From Podaxis mareebaensis (taxonomy: Eukaryota; Basidiomycota; Agaricomycetes; Agaricales; Agaricaceae), in the NCBI GenBank assembly GCA_018524725.1, contig JAEUWP010000470.1, positions 714,172-778,171 on the forward strand: a DNA stretch of 64,000 nucleotides, read 5' to 3'. Numbering within the stretch: the stretch's first letter is position 1; each line of letters opens with the position of its first letter. The position numbers were made by a program, and so were the translations under genes. Positions 34,413 to 44,865 of this stretch are shown one piece after another. The notes beneath the pieces are model-generated. The model saw only the letters and a list, made by a program, of their open reading frames with translations. It ran no database searches and was not told the DNA's origin.

Positions 34413-36472
34413 TTAGAATAATTCGAAAGCAGTCCAGACGGGTACAATTCTGCCTTTCTCCTCAATCTCAATCCACCCTTTGTGTCGTTCGTCAATGGAT
34501 CCCATCTCATCCACCTTGCCAAACGCTTTATCCCAACCCAGTCCAACAGCCACCATCTTACACACGTTTGAGCTATAGAGGTGCCAGAGATAAGGGACAC
34601 ACAGAAAGTGTTCAACGACCATGAGTAACCGTACCTGACGGTGCATATGTCCGCTTCTGGCACAGGATCTCCCCTCCAAGCCCACATTCCACTAACCAAG
34701 GCAAAGTCGACAATCATGCCCTTCGTCAATCGAATCCTCTCAGCCTTGCTAAGCGCGTTGAATTCCTTTTGGACATAGTCCTGTGTACTCGCCAGTTGCC
34801 TGAGAACGGGATCGTGGCTTCGCCGAAGGGAGAAGAAGTTCCCGGAATATGTGGTTGCAAATTCGCGTTCCGCACCGGGAGAGTCGGATGCGAAGTAAAT
34901 TGTAGAGCTAGAGAGGACGTTCGAAAGCCGACGCTGCGTGGCTTGGATTGCGGTGATGTATTCCGACATTGGGGTGTATGGGGGGTTAGAAGTCGAGTAC
35001 CGTAATTTTCTGTCCCCGCGTCGGATTTGGACGGACACGTACGGGGTCTTTGATGCAGGATTCTGTGCGGAAATGGATTCTTTGAGTTCATTGCGGGCGG
35101 AACGAATGAGGCCGCCAATTTCGCTGTTGGGTCGGATGGTAGACATGAAGGATTCTCGTGCAGCATCATAGATGGGCCGAAGACGGTTCAAATTATGCGC
35201 GTATCTGACAGTCCGAGTGTGTTATGCGTAGTGTAGCAAAGGAGGAATGGCTACTCTCTTACGGGTTCTCGTAGTGTTCAGAAAAGGGGTGTCCAAAATG
35301 GTACTTTGCTGTATGGGCTGTAATCACCTGTGAATGGGGCCAAATGTTAAGATGAGACTCCGAAAGTTGAAGTACTAGGGTGGTTTACCCAATGCCTGTA
35401 TCACCTGGTTAGAGCTGATGTTACAATGAGATGGAGGACAACCTTTACCTTGCAGTACGAGGGCAAGCAACAAGGTCTGTAGCTCCTTTCAGTGAAATGC
35501 CCAAGACGAGACCGCATCGAAACACACCTTTCGGATGGGGTGCGCGACAGCCAGGTTCAGGACCAGGTTCCAGCGCAAACGAATCCTCAAAGTGATCTCC
35601 CCACCTATATGCAGTAAGCAAGAGCAACGATCTTGGGTATCGTGAAGCGTGCTCACTTGCCACGATTCCAATAGGTGTCGTCAATGATAAACGTCCTATT
35701 CCTCTGCCCCACGATTGATAATCGGTTTCATATATACGGGGAACAGGCGTACCTCACGAGCCAAGGCAGCAGCCTGTGCGATCAACGCCAGATCTGCAAG
35801 CAGGCCAACCTCCCCGTCCAACAAGTACGTGATTGTCTTCGAACAGACAACTGTACGTCCACCTTCTGGTAATGGATACTTGTCGTCCGCGACTTTTTCA
35901 TCCCCCACATCGTGATTGGACCCCATATCCATGTGGGGTTCGTCCCAGTAATCTCCGTGAGACATGAATCCCTGATTGAGCTTTCGACACTGCACGACAT
36001 ATTGTGATGGGTGTAGCGGAGTCTCCGGTGGTGGTATGGGCGGTGGTGTATACGCGACCGCCTCTGCTAGCGGTGACTGTTTAGGGGCTTTTGCACCGAC
36101 GTATGCCTGCAGACGCCCGGGATTTTTATACGAAAACACGATAAGGCCAAATAGAAAACACGCGAGCAGCGTCCCGAGTATCAAGGGTATGTCCACAAAT
36201 CTGGTTATGGAACGGAGCCGTTGGGACTTGAATACCCCTTTGGACCTGCCAATAAGGTTGTTGCTATCTCTATGACGAGGGTCCGTGGAGAGGAGAGGAA
36301 TAGACTGGTTCTCAGAGTCATCGTTAACGTGATCAATGTCGTCGTACTGCTCTTCGGCAGCACCACGTCCATTGAAACGCGAGCGAGGGGTTCGTGGCGT
36401 TAGAACTTGTTGATCGGGGTCATTGATGTAGACACCAGACGAGAGGTTAGAGAGGGGCTTTGGGCGGGGCAT
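34413..36472 (-). CDS. Type II membrane glycosyltransferase, fucosyltransferase-like
   Basis: A cytosolic N-terminal part of about 95 residues is followed by one membrane segment (VDIPLILGTLLACFLFGLIVF), the usual Golgi type II layout. The lumenal part has RTFIIDDTYWNRGKWGDHF, then after several introns YVSVQIRRGDRKLRY, which matches the donor-binding Q-x-R-R-G-D motif of FUT8/O-FucT-type enzymes. A further motif is TIYFASDSPGAEREF, followed by DFALVSGMWAW and, across an intron, the Ser-Ser-Asn segment SSNVCKMVAVGLGWDKAF. The end is WTAFELF at 34413. About eight exons; a 52-nt intron removes the apparent stop after INRGAEE. Sugar donor and acceptor are inferred at class level only. Confidence 0.75.
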
Positions 36473-37146
36473 GAGCCCAGAGACTACGAGGAGGGAAGAC
36501 TGAAACGGAGAGTGGTATCATTACCACGACGTCTAGTGTCCTTTTGTCGTCGAGTCAGGGGCATAACAACGGAGATCAGACGTCATGATGTTAAGTCTCG
36601 TGCATCACAAACATTGATACATAAGCATGATAATGACAGTAAAAGACAAGTGTTGTATGAATGAATATATAATATAGGGGGAAGGGCACTATCGGGTAGT
36701 AACTGAGTTGATGGACGCGCTGCCAGATAAAGCGGCGAGGGCGATAGAAGTAGCCTCGGGTCCCCAATAATGAGACAATCCTGACTGATATGACAGTCAG
36801 AGAATCCAGTTCCCTAAGCTCCCAGGCATTCGGATATACGACGATTTGGAGCGGCTCTGTATTGAGCATCAATGGTAAGGATAGCGAGGGCGGGGGATGA
36901 AGAAGAAAAGCCCAGAGTTGCAAACAAGGCGGTGGAACTAGTGGAGATTTCCGTTGTGTGCGCGCCGGAGTGGTGCGAGAGATTTCTGGGATTCATGGGG
37001 GACCTCGCAATAGTGTTATAAGAGCACATTGGGAAATCCTGGTGTCAGTTTGCATCAAAAGGAGGGCATCGAGTCGGGCCAAGAGCGACCAAAATGACGC
37101 GTATGGGGGATTTGGACCTGGACTACAAATAGAGGTAGCAGACTCG
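36473..37146. promoter_or_regulatory. Intergenic region upstream of glycosyltransferase
   Basis: This 674-bp stretch has short open frames on both strands, none with family resemblance. It should contain the glycosyltransferase promoter and the 3' UTR of the small membrane protein gene. Confidence 0.35.
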
Positions 37147-37432
37147 TCAACCGGATCTTCCCCTGAATTCCATCTCCCACAGTTCATCGTCTGCGCGGGT
37201 ACGCCGGGTTCGCGTGTAAGAATTCAAGCTTGTCGACCGACTGGTTTGCCATACGCTCCCAAGGGCTTCGAGAATAGACGTTCCGAGGCAGGACGAAATG
37301 AGACACCAGAACAAGGCGGCAGCACTAGGCAGGGTTAGAGCAGACAGTGCAGTAGTCGAGGGGACATTACATTAGGAAGGCAAAGGCGATGAAGAGGGGC
37401 GCGAGAGTCGCGACGGCAGAGTTGTCGGGCAT
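37147..37432 (-). CDS. Small single-pass membrane protein (79 residues), hypothetical
   Basis: Not recognised. Two exons, 37432-37371 and 37324-37147, joined by a 46-nt GT-AG intron, give 240 nt, exactly 80 codons. The protein starts MPDNSAVATLAPLFIAF and continues, across the junction, to a hydrophobic stretch ending AAALFWCLISSCLGTSI, so one or two tightly spaced membrane helices span residues about 8-40. The tail is basic then acidic (YTRTRRTRADDELWEMEFRG). The splice restores a long hydrophobic frame that either exon alone lacks, which supports it. Too short for easy detection. It shares a 328-bp spacer with the divergent CDF transporter gene. Confidence 0.5.
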
Positions 37433-37760
37433 AGGGAGAGATGGGAATGCACGTGCGCACGGACCTACGTGGGTGTTCGGGGGGCAAGCTGGGTTTGAAC
37501 CGGGCTTTGAACTTTGATGAGGGATGATAACAGGGATTTTGTGGTTGTCTGTGGCACTCGTTGAGCGACGACGAGGACGATAGAGGACTTGGTCGGTGGG
37601 GCAAGCGAGAGACCCAAAGTATTGGGATCCAGACGAGCGGTAACACTGTTTTGGGAGATTGGGTTGATCAGATCACCCCAGTTCCATTGTTTCGGTTCTT
37701 CCCACATCCCCCTCCATCTGGCTCTTCCTCGCCATTTACACCTCCCTACCCGTACTCGCT
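37433..37760. promoter_or_regulatory. Divergent spacer upstream of CDF transporter
   Basis: This 328-bp region lies between the small membrane protein gene and the CDF gene. Open frames on the minus strand here lack resemblance to known proteins and are most likely leader or promoter. Confidence 0.4.
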
Positions 37761-39595
37761 ATGGTCAACAGCCATGAATCATCCTCTGCGTCGACCTCAA
37801 AGTCCTCCGTGACAAGCAAAGTGAGCTCCCTCTTCTTCTTGTCACCCGATCACTCCTCAGCCCCTCAATCCACTAGGCCCCCGACGCAGCGGTACCAGAT
37901 CAGCCTTTTAAATTGGACGCTGATATTGAAAGGGCATCCGCCTCCGGCAGTATCTTGGCCTCCGACCCTTATCAGTTTCGAGACGGGATCGTCGACGACG
38001 AAACGCTCGCTCAACTGCGCAGCAGAAAGAAGGGCAGGCGCATTGCCAAGTACCAACGCCGGCAAAATGATGTCAGTTTAAGCTTTTGCTGCCCCGGATT
38101 CTCCTTAGTTCTCATTCTACTTTAGCTCATCACCTCGCTTCTCAAACCCATGGAAGAACACACCGAGGAAGCCCAGTCCGAAGAAGAGGCCGCACGTCTA
38201 CCAGTAATGCTACGTTTCCTGCCTCCCTACTTTCACCCTAACCCCGTGCCAAAGGTAAAGATCGCGGTGTACGGTAGCTTGATATCCAATATTGCACTAT
38301 GTGTACTACAGAGTGAGCTCAAACTCCCGTGCCTTCAACTCGCTTTGACCACCAAAACAGTGTATGCTGCTGTATCCTCCCTTTCCTTGTCACTCCTGGC
38401 TACTGGTATCGATTCCGTGTTCGACATTGGAAGCAATGTCGTGTTGTTTTGGCTGCATAAGAAGGCTCAAACGCTCGACTCTAATAAATGGCCCGTTGGA
38501 GGATCGCGTCTTGAGACCATTGGCAACATTGTCTATGGTACGTTCCTCGAATTTGGAAATCCTCGCCGCTGATCCGCTCTCAGGTTCCCTGTGAGTATAC
38601 TTCCTCATCCCGAGCGCCACAACTCAAACGTCAATGTCAAAGTATGGCTTCCGTCAGTCTCGTCGTCATTGTGGAGTCCATGAGGACCATCATCACCAAA
38701 GAAGGCGATGACCTTCAGACGTTCCACCTGCCTTCCATCATCGCGGTTGGCGCTGCCTTGGGTAGGTCTATTATTCGTTTGTCCCTGTATCTTTTCTGGA
38801 CTTCCTTTTGTAGTTGTCAAGTTTGTCTTGTTCGTATACTCGTTTTCCATTCGCAAACGTTCTAGTCAAGTTCAAGTCCTTTGGGAGGACCATCGTAACG
38901 ATTTATGGATCAACTCTTTTGGTATGTTTCCTGTAACCGTCAGGAATGTCCACTTACCGCAACCTTCCAAGGCATTCTAATGTCCACCGGTGGTAGCAAG
39001 CTTCGCTGGTGTTCGTATTCATCTTCTGTTCTTACTTCTCGCTCTCACAAAAGACTAGATCTTGACCCCATGGGTGGTATCATTGTGAGTAGTGCGTGTT
39101 TTGTCCAGTCAGGACACTCCCGTACCTCACGCTAGATTTCTGCGGGTATCATCGTTGCCTGGAGCCGCACTATCTACGGTCAATTCGAGCTCCTTGCGGG
39201 AAAATCAGCTCCACATGACTTCCTTCAACTATTGATTTACAAGGCCGCAACATTCAGCGACGAGATTGTAAAGATTGACACCGTCAGGGCCTATCATAGT
39301 GGTCCCGTAAGCCCTGTGTTATATTTCTGCCCTGATCGTCATTGACGGGAAAGCCAGGAATACTTCGTGGAAATAGACGTTGTGATGGATGCTAACACGC
39401 CGCTGTGGAAGGCCCATGACATCAGCCAGCAACTTCAAGATAAGATTGAGGTCCTCCCGAACGTCGAACGCGCATTCGTACATGTGGATCATGAAACTTC
39501 ACACATCCCGGTTCGTCTACCTTCGTTTATCTAGTCAAGCCATGTGTTCACCGAGTCCTCAGGAGCACCGAAAACCCAAACTGATTGTATTATAA
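37761..39595 (+). CDS. Cation diffusion facilitator (CDF), Mn-type
   Basis: CDF proteins export divalent metals from the cytosol into organelles or out of the cell in exchange for protons. The cytosolic N-terminal part of about 120 residues includes YQFRDGIVDDETLAQLRSRKKGRR, typical of fungal Mn-CDF. Membrane part: KIAVYGSLISNIALCVLQ, then the TM2 site LLATGIDSVFDIGSN (D-x3-D) and the TM5 site WEDHRNDLWINSFG (D-x3-D). D-x3-D at both sites, rather than H-x3-D, points to Mn. GGSRLETIGNIVYGSLM and RWYLDPMGGIIISAG are family segments. The cytosolic C-terminal domain has RAYHSGPEYFVEIDVVMD and AFVHVDHETSHIPEHRKPKL. At least ten short exons; stop at 39593-39595. Metal choice is inferred. Confidence 0.92.
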
Positions 39596-42291
39596 TTGCC
39601 CAACCCAGCGGACGCATTAAGATTGAAGGTTCTCCTACCCACGAGTCACTCATCTTCCTCAGACTAGAAGGGATGAACGCATTATCTTATACGACTATAT
39701 ACTAACGCAACTAATGGTCGAATTTTCCTACTCCTTCAACTCATTCGGTCTATTTGCATTCCTGTTAACCCAAAGTACCAATGTTTCGGGTCATGGTCCT
39801 GTTAGATGCTCGGACCCGTCAATCTGGTAACTCCAAATCAAACTTGTCCGGTGTCAATCCGTGTAGATATCCATAGTCCATTTCGTCAGTACCTGTATAG
39901 CGAGACGGTGGCCATACTCTTCATGTAGTGCAGGGCGTCAAGTATACCAACAATATCATCCTTTTCTTCAGTCTTGTCTTTCCTTTCCCATTGATTTGAG
40001 GACAAAAGATTGACAACAAGTGGAAAACATGGATGAAGACTTTTACGCCATGGCGAAACTGGGCTTCCCTCTTTCATTCTCCACAAGGAGCCATCGACAA
40101 CTGGAGAAACTGAGCTATCCGGGTAAAAAAACTAACACGATCAAAGTAATAGCTTACCATACAGGTGGATATGATCCCCACTTGTCTTCCGCTTCCTTTC
40201 GACGTGGCGCTTCGGGCGCTCGCCAGTTCGGGGGGGACTTACGTGTGAATGTGGCGATTATGAGATTTGGAATGCGAGATGAGCAAGATCTTGGCGGGTG
40301 GTTTTTGGCAAGTGGGGTGCTAATTATAGTAGGCAGTAATTATGGATCCTGGGTGGCGTTTTTCTTAGCTTGGCGGTCGGCGGGATTGATGTTTCTCGAA
40401 AATCATGAAGCAGGGGGAAATGGTATAACAGTGTCTAGCGATGCGTAAAGGGATAGTTTGGGGTGTATACGTCAGCGAAGGTGGCTGATAATTGGTTTGT
40501 TGGTAGTGTTCATGAAGGCGGGAATGAAAGGCCAAGAATGGATAAGACTCGTGCAGTGATTTCTCGAATATACGGGGTCTGCGGAACTGCTGGAAACCCG
40601 AACCAATCGACAAGGATTCATTTTGACGATCGTCGAGCGTAGTGCCTCACGAAGACATGCGGTTTATCATGGTGGTGTATTTTCAGCTAATGATGTCTGG
40701 ATGGTTTGTACCTGTAGGGCTGGTAGTGCTTTATAATGCTTGGAGAACAGCGTAGGGGTCCGTGTGATGGGAAGCGACGTTGAGCTCTCTTCTCATCCCA
40801 CACAACCGCAGTTGGTCGAGTGTAAATATAGTTTGATCCTGAGAATCGTCGTCCTCGGTTTCGAAATTTATGGAACAATGGATGATTTTGGCATAGGTTT
40901 ATGTTACCTATACGCATCTACAAGTCATTTGGTAATGGTGGCGAAGTAGCTTCGTGGTTACAGAGCACCGATCTGGTTTCGTATCGTGGTCGACGTAGAG
41001 TGCATTGAAGGCTGTCTGGAGTCGATGGTTGATAGGGAGATAGCGGTGATGGACGTTCTCTTCCTATCGTTCTATCGGCCGCCCGTAGAGGCGAACATTG
41101 GCTGTCAGAGAACAGGTTTGATAGGGGTAAGGAAGTGGGAGAGCCGTGCCATTAATAACCGCAAGAGGACGGTTATGTGGGATAGTGTGGATTCTGAAAA
41201 CAGCCGAAACGATAGCCAGTCGCGATAGGCAGCCAGTATCCAAGTTTGTCAAAACGTCTAAAACTATTGGGTACCAGAGGACGAGATATGATCTCGTGTT
41301 AGCGTCAATCATTTGTTTCTTGGGAGTTTATTTCTCATTGTGTGCAAGCTTGCGGGAGCAGTTGTGGAGGTAGGTCCGAGTCTAGTAGGAGTCAGGTCTT
41401 CTGGGCCGCGGTCTCTGAACTGAGGTCTTTGGGAGACGGTCTCGACGGGTCTGGCACATCTCATATACCATTAGGTTGCCAGCCCCGTTTACTGATACCA
41501 ACAGGACGCCTCACGCGAAGTCGATCTTCCATGAGTCTTGGCGAGGCCCTGGCTTTGATCCTTCTCTTCTTCTTCGAAGGTGTCTCCCTCGCGCATGAAT
41601 TCGCAACGACTGTAGTGTGGTGCAATTGGCTTCGCTCCAGGAGGAGAGAAGCGGAGGCGGATCGTCGGGAGCTTAGGCGCCGGGAGTGGCGCATCAAAAA
41701 ATGTTGGAAAGCCAGAAACAAGGCAGAACAAAGGAAAAAGCGGGTCAAGCAGCAGGGACACTCAGAGAGAGAGGAGACGGACAAGAGTGGGGCTGGCAGG
41801 AATTCCCCCGGCTGTTGCACCATGGCCGGAATAATGACATGTGAGAAGGCAGCAGAGAGAAAATGAGGTGGAGTGAGTAAGGATATCTAGCGTTGTGTAT
41901 GCGAGTGTGTATCCAAGTGACACGCTTGATTGTCGCAGCGGCTGCTCTAGCAGGGTATTAGCAGTGAGACAAGTTGACGCATCACAACGCGAGCTGAGGG
42001 GCGGAGGGTCAGGCAGGAGTTGCCATATATGGTAGTTGTGACTGGGGTTGATTAAGGCGCTCAACGGGGCTGGGCTCTTGAGGTGCATTAATTAAGTCAC
42101 CCTCTCTCTCTCCAACTTGTCTCTCTTCTTCCATCTCTCCCCGTCTCACATCCATTCCTCTCCAACTCCTATCAGATTCTTAGCCACACTGGCCCACCAC
42201 GTCTGACCATCCCTACTTGGTTCAACCCAATACAAGATACGCACTACGGCACTACAACCACAGATACCCTTTATTTCGCACTTAGGGGACA
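39596..42291. other. About 2.7 kb without a supported gene
   Basis: This is the longest gap in the window. Open frames occur on both strands but none matches a family I know. The longest are a 142-codon plus-strand frame (40020-40448) and a 174-codon plus-strand frame (41342-41866). Some minus-strand pieces look coding, for example a frame reading ETEDDDSQDQTIFTLDQLRL near 40750-40890 and one ending HGLTPDKFDLELPD near 39820-39880, with usable splice signals nearby, but I could not join them into one model. It may hold a decayed gene, a fast-evolving gene, a long non-coding RNA or a long promoter for the kinase gene. Confidence 0.4.
42100..42173 (+). promoter_or_regulatory. CT-rich tract upstream of GCK-III kinase
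   Basis: A pyrimidine-rich run (repeated CTCTCT, CTTCTTCC) sits about 120-190 nt before the proposed kinase start. Such tracts commonly mark transcription starts in filamentous fungi. Confidence 0.4.
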
Positions 42292-44488
42292 ATGGTGCGC
42301 GCCCCTCCATCCGGCTCTCCATGATCAACTCACGATCGCATCAACGATAACAGGATGCGCGGACCCAGGATCCGGAGGATTTATATGTTAAACAGGATAG
42401 AATTGGTGCGTCAATTACTTGGGTAATCCTTCCCTCGCGGAACTAACCCAGTCTGAATTCACGCAGGAAAGGGATCCTTTGGAGAGGTCTACAAAGGGTC
42501 AGTTCATCGTCGAATCCCAATTCACCAGGACGTGACTACAACACTATTTTGCCGATAGGTTTGACAAGCGGACCCAAAAAACCGTCGCGATCAAAATCAT
42601 CGACCTCGAAAGTGCCGAGGATGAGATTGAGGATATCCAACAGGAGATACAAATTCTTTCACAGCTTGATTCACCACACGTCACCAAGTTGGTTGTCTGA
42701 TCTATGCACTCGTGAAACCACTCACATCCATCACAGATACCATGGTTCCTATCTCAAGGGTTCCCATTTGTGGATTGTCATGGAGTGAGCACAATTCCGA
42801 TTGCCTACTGCGCCGACATTCACCAGGTTACGGTAGATATTGCTCCGGTGGTTCGTGCTCTGATCTGGTAACAAATCTTCCCCTCCATCCTGGTTGGACT
42901 GTACTAACGATTTGGTATTTATAGATGAAGCCGGGGGTATTTCGAGAAGAGTATATCGCTATTATTGTCAGGGAACTGCTACGAGGATTGGATTATTTAC
43001 ACACAGAGGGGAAGCTGCACCGTGACATTAAAGGCACGTCCATCTGTGTTATTCTCATGTATCACCCATCTCATTCTCTCTATAGCTGCGAACATCTTGC
43101 TATCTGCTGGAGGGGAAGTAAAACTGGCGGATTTCGGCGTATCTGGGCAGCTTTCAGGCACCCTTTCGGCGAAGAAGAATACATTCGTTGGAACACCTTA
43201 CTGGATGTCCCCCGAGGTCATCAAACAAAGCGGTTATGACCATAAAGCCGACATATGGAGTCTGGGTATAACTGCGATAGAGCTTGCGAAAGGAGAACCG
43301 CCATATGCGGAGCTCCATCCCATGAAGGTAGTAATCTCATCGCCCTCCTTCGAATTGCATTTATGTCTTGTGACTAGGTTTTGTTCCTTATTCCTAAAAA
43401 CCCGCCACCTACGCTAGAAGGTAACTTTTCGAAAGCTTTTCGAGAGTTTGTAGCATGCTGCTTGCAGAGAGACCCTCGGGATGTATGTGCCATCCAGTTA
43501 CCTAAAGTATCATGCCGGTAACACCGTTTCCAGCGTCCGACCGCAAGAGAATTGTTGAAACACAAGTTTGTCCGGATGGCCAAGAAGACAAGCTACTTGA
43601 CGGAACTCATCGAACGGCACGAGAGATGGAGAGCAGAAGGAGGAGAGAGAATCGAGGAGGAGGAGCTTCACCCTGACGTCGCAGAAATGTACGTCGTACG
43701 GCTTGCTACAAAGATTACCGCTCACTTGGCGAACTAGCAATGGCAACGGGGATGTAGAGGATTTGTGGGACTTTGGCACGGTTCGTCATGGAAGCCGAAC
43801 AATCGGGAAAAGCTCAATTAAAGTATCTGGACCTCCTCTTACCTGGGAGAATGATGATCTGCCACGACGCCGAGGCTCCGACGACTCTGACGAGTCCATA
43901 CAAGTTCGCCGGGGACATACTTCATTCTCGACATCATCATCTGTCACCGCCAAAGGCGATCTCCCTCCACTTCCTCCTTCAGCTCCATCATCACCTTCAA
44001 AGCAACGCTTCGAACAAGACACCGTCAGACATGCTCCGGTACAAAGTATTCCCAGCAGTCGAGGACAACCAATCGCTACAGATTATGCTACACCCCAAGC
44101 AAATCATCGCACCGCCTCGAGGGAACCTTCAGATGAGTATGAGGATTATGGTGACCAGTATGCGGATACCTACTCGGCCAAAACGGGGGCTATGCACCAG
44201 AAGATGGCGGAGATGCATTTGGAGGAGGACCTCCCTGATACGACGATGTTAGACTCTGTGGTCCTTCCCGCAATAGCTTCGGTGTGTAGTCGTTATATGT
44301 TCAGGATGATGCTCTGACATAAAATATCCTATTAGCTGTTCCCTCGAGTCTCATCTCAGGAAGCGAGGATCGCTCTCAGTGCATTGCAAAGGGCCTTTAC
44401 CGAGGCAGAACGCATTATCCCAGGAGTCACGTTGGAACTTGTCAACGAAATCGTAGATTCTGTTGAGCACGTGGAGGATGTACCATGA
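42292..44488 (+). CDS. GCK-III (MST3/MST4/YSK1-type) Ste20 protein kinase
   Basis: These Ser/Thr kinases act in polarity, septation and STRIPAK signalling. The frame [23 protein letters not shown] matches the family start; the Gly loop is GKGSFG and the ATP Lys is [10 protein letters not shown]. The catalytic loop is LHRDIKAANILLS, DFG is [10 protein letters not shown], and the activation segment is [37 protein letters not shown] (long motif, here described in two parts: [11 protein letters not shown] and [16 protein letters not shown]). [14 protein letters not shown] after the kinase domain is typical of MST3/4. The C-terminal half is Ser/Pro-rich and ends in a helical region ([16 protein letters not shown]). 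Likely start: ATG at 42292-42294, then a 59-nt intron, then DARTQDPED; this start is inferred. Confidence 0.9.
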
Positions 44489-44865
44489 AAGGATGGGAGG
44501 ATGCATAAGCACGTTGGCTTTGTTGGATTTACCTTCCTGGACTGACTCGAACTCGCTGTCGTAGCCTCCCTCTTCGCGATTCTCATCTCTTAATTCTCTA
44601 TCTATCTTGCAATGCACACACCTCTCGTTTGTCCCAAACAGTCCATTTCCTTCCACCATCCCATCGACATCGACCTTTTCCCTCACCGGTTGCTATTCAT
44701 CTTGCTTGGCCTTGGCCTGTATACCAACTACTACCCTTTGCAGTAGTGTCATACTCGTACAACCTGTGAATGTATTGATAATAACTCAATAAAGTCATTT
44801 ACATATGCTATCATTCGTTGAGGTGGAAGGATTCCTCAATCGTCGATGTGGTTTGTGCCAAGAAA
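44489..44865. other. Convergent intergenic region
   Basis: This 377-bp region lies between kinase and AP-3 delta 3' ends. No supported gene; likely the two 3' UTRs. Confidence 0.4.

Noticed and set aside
35696..35760. Stop after INRGAEE in the glycosyltransferase
   Set aside because: A 52-nt GT-AG intron removes it and joins to RTFIIDDTYWNRGKW, the conserved segment.
40020..40448. 142-codon plus-strand frame as a gene
   Set aside because: No family resemblance, no intron support and poor start context; the opposite strand looks equally coding.
41342..41866. 174-codon plus-strand frame rich in Arg/Glu
   Set aside because: Long open frames appear in several frames of this GC-balanced stretch and none resembles a known protein. 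Left as part of the unassigned gap.
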